Shown one piece after another: positions 6,666-8,022 of a DNA stretch of 8,022 bases (the first letter of the stretch is position 1; each line of letters starts with the position of its first letter). Under the pieces are notes generated by a model. That model did not search any database. It was given only the letters and a program-made list of their open reading frames with translations, and had not been told where the DNA came from. The stretch comes from JBLHHI01 sp047614125 (GTDB taxonomy: Bacteria; Bacteroidota; Bacteroidia; NS11-12g; UBA9320). A program made the position numbers and the translations under genes. The stretch lies in assembly GCA_047614125.1 (NCBI GenBank), contig JBLHHI010000135.1:1-8022 (forward strand), read 5' to 3'.

Positions 6666-6693
6666 CTTCCTTTTTTTAAGGCAAAAAAGGAAG
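6666..6693. repeat. Hairpin with 11-bp stem, start of the repeat-rich spacer
   Basis: CTTCCTTTTTT (6666-6676) pairs perfectly with AAAAAAGGAAG (6683-6693) around the 6-nt loop TAAGGC. The arms are homopurine/homopyrimidine. The T-run is inside the stem and not after it, so it is not a classical terminator. It resembles extragenic palindromes found in Bacteroidota spacers. A short GGGCT/AGCCC hairpin (6641-6654) lies just before it. Confidence 0.5.
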
Positions 6694-6704
6694 CAAAAAG
6701 CCTT

Positions 6705-6873
6705 CGACAGAAATATGCTGCCCAGCTCTCTTTCAGATGCCAAGTAAATCTAGCAAAAGGGAGGTTTTGATTCAGACAGCAGAGCTCGTCTGGATCAAAA
6801 CCAAATGCAGAGCACTTTTGCTGATTTACTAAGGCATCTGCAATTCACTCCCAAGCCGGCCGCATTTCTGTCG
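6705..6873. repeat. Large nested imperfect palindrome (169 nt)
   Basis: Paired blocks from outside in are: CGACAGAAAT (6705-6714) with ATTTCTGTCG (6864-6873); CAGATGCC (6734-6741) with GGCATCTG (6833-6840); AGTAAATC (6743-6750) with GATTTACT (6823-6830); AGCAAAAG (6752-6759) with CTTTTGCT (6815-6822); GGTTTTGAT (6763-6771) with ATCAAAACC (6794-6802). The apical part is T-G wobble, CAGAC/GTCTG, AGC/GCT, loop AGA and a bulged C at 6787. All blocks are in matching order, giving about 50 base pairs interrupted by small loops and one larger one (6719-6733 against 6841-6861). This is far beyond chance. It is non-coding and suggests a miniature mobile element, a folded extragenic repeat or a structured RNA. 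Confidence 0.8.
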
Positions 6874-7030
6874 GGCCTGCGCGCAAAAAATTGCACTAGT
6901 TCCAACAATGACTTTCTATTTGATCCTTGTTTTTGTGAATTTTTACTCTGCCTCAAAATTGGCAGTGTGCGTTGTAAATGTTCGCAAGCAGCGCGTGTAT
7001 AAAACTGGATGTGGGTTGGCTTTGCGCGCC

Positions 7031-7072
7031 AAGACGATAAATGTCTTGATCCAGACTGCGAAGCACGTCAGG
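7031..7072 (+). repeat. Two-hairpin repeat unit, copy A
   Basis: Hairpin I is AAGAC (7031-7035), loop GATAAAT, GTCTT (7043-7047). After a GAT linker comes hairpin II at 7051-7072: CCAGAC, TGC, loop GAA, GCA, bulged C, GTCAGG (one A-A mismatch in the outer stem). The unit is preceded by GCC. Copies B, C and D share the same order of parts. Confidence 0.65.
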
Positions 7073-7097
7073 GCCAAATCGCCTTTTAGGATCTGCC

Positions 7098-7152
7098 AAG
7101 ACGATTCAACTTCGTCAAATGTCTGGATCCAAACGAGCGAAGCTCCGTTTGG
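7098..7152 (+). repeat. Two-hairpin repeat unit, copy B
   Basis: Hairpin I is AAGAC (7098-7102) with GTCT (7121-7124) around an enlarged 18-nt loop that holds its own GACGA/TCGTC pairing. After GGAT comes hairpin II at 7129-7152: CCAAAC, GAGC, loop GAA, GCTC, bulged C, GTTTGG. Compared with copy D, the outer stem (CCAAAC/GTTTGG against CCAGTC/GACTGG) and the inner stem (GAGC/GCTC against AAGC/GCTT) have changed on both sides so that pairing is kept. Confidence 0.65.
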
Positions 7153-7234
7153 GCAGGCGGGTGCGTTGGCTTGAGGAGCAGATAATCGGCAGCGATGGCT
7201 CACAATCCTGTTTTATGCAGTTGGCTGGTGCGCA

Positions 7235-7270
7235 GGCAAAGCGCCTTTTTGCGAACGAAGGCTTTTTGCC
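7235..7270. repeat. Hairpin between repeat units
   Basis: GGCAAA (7235-7240) pairs with TTTGCC (7265-7270), and GCCTT (7243-7247) pairs with AAGGC (7258-7262), separated by a GC/TT internal mismatch, with a 10-nt loop. It is part of the same run of extragenic inverted repeats. Confidence 0.5.
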
Positions 7271-7285
7271 GTGCCTACCGGCAGG

Positions 7286-7312
7286 TTTACTTTTTGGCCT
7301 CAAAAAAGTAAA
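7286..7312. repeat. Hairpin with 10-bp TTTACTTTTT stem
   Basis: TTTACTTTTT (7286-7295) pairs perfectly with AAAAAGTAAA (7303-7312) around the 7-nt loop GGCCTCA. A small TGCC-TACC-GGCA hairpin lies just upstream. Such T/A-armed palindromes are a familiar kind of spacer repeat in Bacteroidota. It is not placed directly after any gene, so terminator function is not supported. Confidence 0.5.
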
Positions 7313-7329
7313 TGCCAGTTATAGGGCCA

Positions 7330-7376
7330 TAGACGAACTGCCTTGCAGTTGTCTTGATCCAGACCAAAGCGTCTGG
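7330..7376 (+). repeat. Two-hairpin repeat unit, copy C
   Basis: Hairpin I is TAGAC (7330-7334) with GTCTT (7351-7355), carrying a perfect inner stem AACTGC-CTT-GCAGTT. After GAT comes hairpin II at 7359-7376: CCAGAC, loop CAAAGC, GTCTGG. This copy has lost the inner GAA-capped stem. It runs straight into copy D through GGCCA, giving a direct tandem of about 50 nt. Confidence 0.65.
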
Positions 7377-7380
7377 GCCA

Positions 7381-7424
7381 AAGACGATGAATGTCTTGAT
7401 CCAGTCAAGCGAAGCTTCGACTGG
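7381..7424 (+). repeat. Two-hairpin repeat unit, copy D
   Basis: Hairpin I is AAGAC (7381-7385), loop GATGAAT, GTCTT (7393-7397). After GAT comes hairpin II at 7401-7424: CCAGTC, AAGC, loop GAA, GCTT, bulged C (7418), GACTGG. This is the most regular copy, with 10 base pairs in hairpin II and a single bulge. Confidence 0.7.
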
Positions 7425-7550
7425 GCGGCACGAGCCCTAATGAACAATAAACTAATAAAAAAATTGACCATGCATGAAAGGCTAGCTTTTTTATAAAAAA
7501 ACAAATGCGAGTCACTAAGCAGGAAAAAGTCTAAAGTGATAAAAAATGAC

Positions 7551-8022
7551 TCAATTCCAAACAACACCTATCCTCAACACCATACTCGTACCTTCCACCA
7601 CCTTGCCAAAGCCACTCTGCTTCAACCCGGCCAACCATATAATTTGATCGTCTGATTCAAAAACAAGACATCGTTCTTTTTCGAATTGATTGAGCTTGGC
7701 ATCGATGAACACATCGCTCACCAACTTATTTCCTGCCATGCCTAAGGGTTGAATTTTATCGCCTTTTTCCCAACTTCGAACGGCAATTGGAAATTGAACA
7801 ACATCCGCATCAAAATGAGCCATTTGTTGGTTGCTGAAATCAACTTCATTTGTTGGAATAATTTCTATAATCAACGTTGCGAGTGCAGTATCATAACGTC
7901 CAACTTCCAAAATATTAAGAACAGCTTGGCCTCGAGCCTGGTTCATCCTCACGATAAATTTATCCCGATCTTTTACTATTTCATAATCGTTCGAGAAAAA
8001 GAGTGCACCGCTATCCGCCGAG
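7551..8022 (-). CDS. tilS: tRNA(Ile)-lysidine synthetase TilS, C-terminal part (5' end outside window)
   Basis: Partial gene: 156 residues are visible on the minus strand before a TGA stop, and the frame is open at the window edge. The fragment holds the segment SNDYEIVKDRDKFIV and the TilS C-terminal domain: QFPIAVRSWEKGDKIQPLG, then AGNKLVSDVFIDAKL, then IIWLAG. TilS uses ATP to attach lysine to C34 of the CAU-anticodon isoleucine tRNA, changing its reading from AUG to AUA; it is essential in most bacteria. The catalytic N-terminal PP-loop is outside the window. A GTG at 7950-7952 is internal and not the start. About 1.5 kb of repeat-rich spacer separates it from the TetR gene on the same strand; no clear terminator was seen after its stop. 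Confidence 0.9.
   Translation of the reverse strand, partial: SADSGALFFSNDYEIVKDRDKFIVRMNQARGQAVLNILEVGRYDTALATLIIEIIPTNEVDFSNQQMAHFDADVVQFPIAVRSWEKGDKIQPLGMAGNKLVSDVFIDAKLNQFEKERCLVFESDDQIIWLAGLKQSGFGKVVEGTSMVLRIGVVWN

Noticed and set aside
6805..7303. Several open frames of 60-90 codons on both strands
   Set aside because: They overlap each other and the palindromes, have unusual composition and no recognisable domain; best explained as spurious frames in slightly GC-richer repeat DNA.
7031..7424. CRISPR array
   Set aside because: The repeats are irregularly spaced, vary in sequence, have no uniform spacers and lie near no cas genes.
7119..7496. Open frame of 125 codons on the plus strand
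   Set aside because: It runs straight through four inverted-repeat elements, and its peptide repeats (CLDP...) come from the repeated GTCTTGATCC DNA, not from a protein fold. No start signal or family likeness.
7509..7552. Terminator for tilS (GAGTCA/TGACTC)
   Set aside because: The stem is only 6 bp with a loop of about 32 nt, it overlaps the stop codon and has no U-run after it on the minus strand.

Overview
The window looks like chromosomal DNA of a Bacteroidota bacterium, probably of the Flavobacteriales or a related order. The reasons are a type IX secretion (T9SS) C-terminal sorting domain, a DUF3575-like outer-membrane protein, a bacterial GH3-family enzyme, weak or absent Shine-Dalgarno sequences and moderately AT-rich DNA. 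No close species can be named from the sequence alone.

Layout. Positions 2-691 (+) hold the 3' end of a GH3-family acyl-acid-amido synthetase-like gene. It converges on a seven-gene minus-strand block, and the two stop codons share one TTAA. In transcription order the block is a TetR-family regulator (6028-5444), paaA (5410-4424), a two-repeat T9SS-sorted secreted protein (4357-2954), paaB (2957-2580), paaC (2567-1794), paaD (1766-1281) and a small outer-membrane beta-barrel candidate (1278-688). Spacings are 33, 66, -4, 12, 27 and 2 nt, so one polycistronic transcript is likely. A perfect 6+2+6 palindrome (AACGAA-CA-TTCGTT, 6029-6042) touches the start codon of the regulator and is the best operator candidate.

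How the genes work together. PaaA, PaaB and PaaC form the diiron multicomponent oxygenase that epoxidises phenylacetyl-CoA, and PaaD is its iron-sulfur maturation factor. The reductase paaE and the downstream genes (paaG, paaZ, paaJ, paaH) and the ligase paaK are not in the window. The TetR protein is probably the pathway repressor, responding to a CoA thioester. The secreted protein between paaA and paaB is not a known part of this pathway, and its job is unknown.

From about 6043 to 7550 there are about 1.5 kb with no convincing intact gene. This stretch has a very AT-rich part (6070-6306) with a possible decayed coding fragment, an unassigned part (6307-6660), and then about 0.8 kb packed with inverted repeats. 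These include a 169-nt nested palindrome (6705-6873) and at least four copies of a two-hairpin unit (7031-7424). The stems of that unit vary in sequence while mostly keeping base pairing and a one-base bulge. This repeat-rich spacer is the least explained part of the window. At the right edge (7551-8022, minus) is the C-terminal part of tilS, the tRNA(Ile)-lysidine synthetase.
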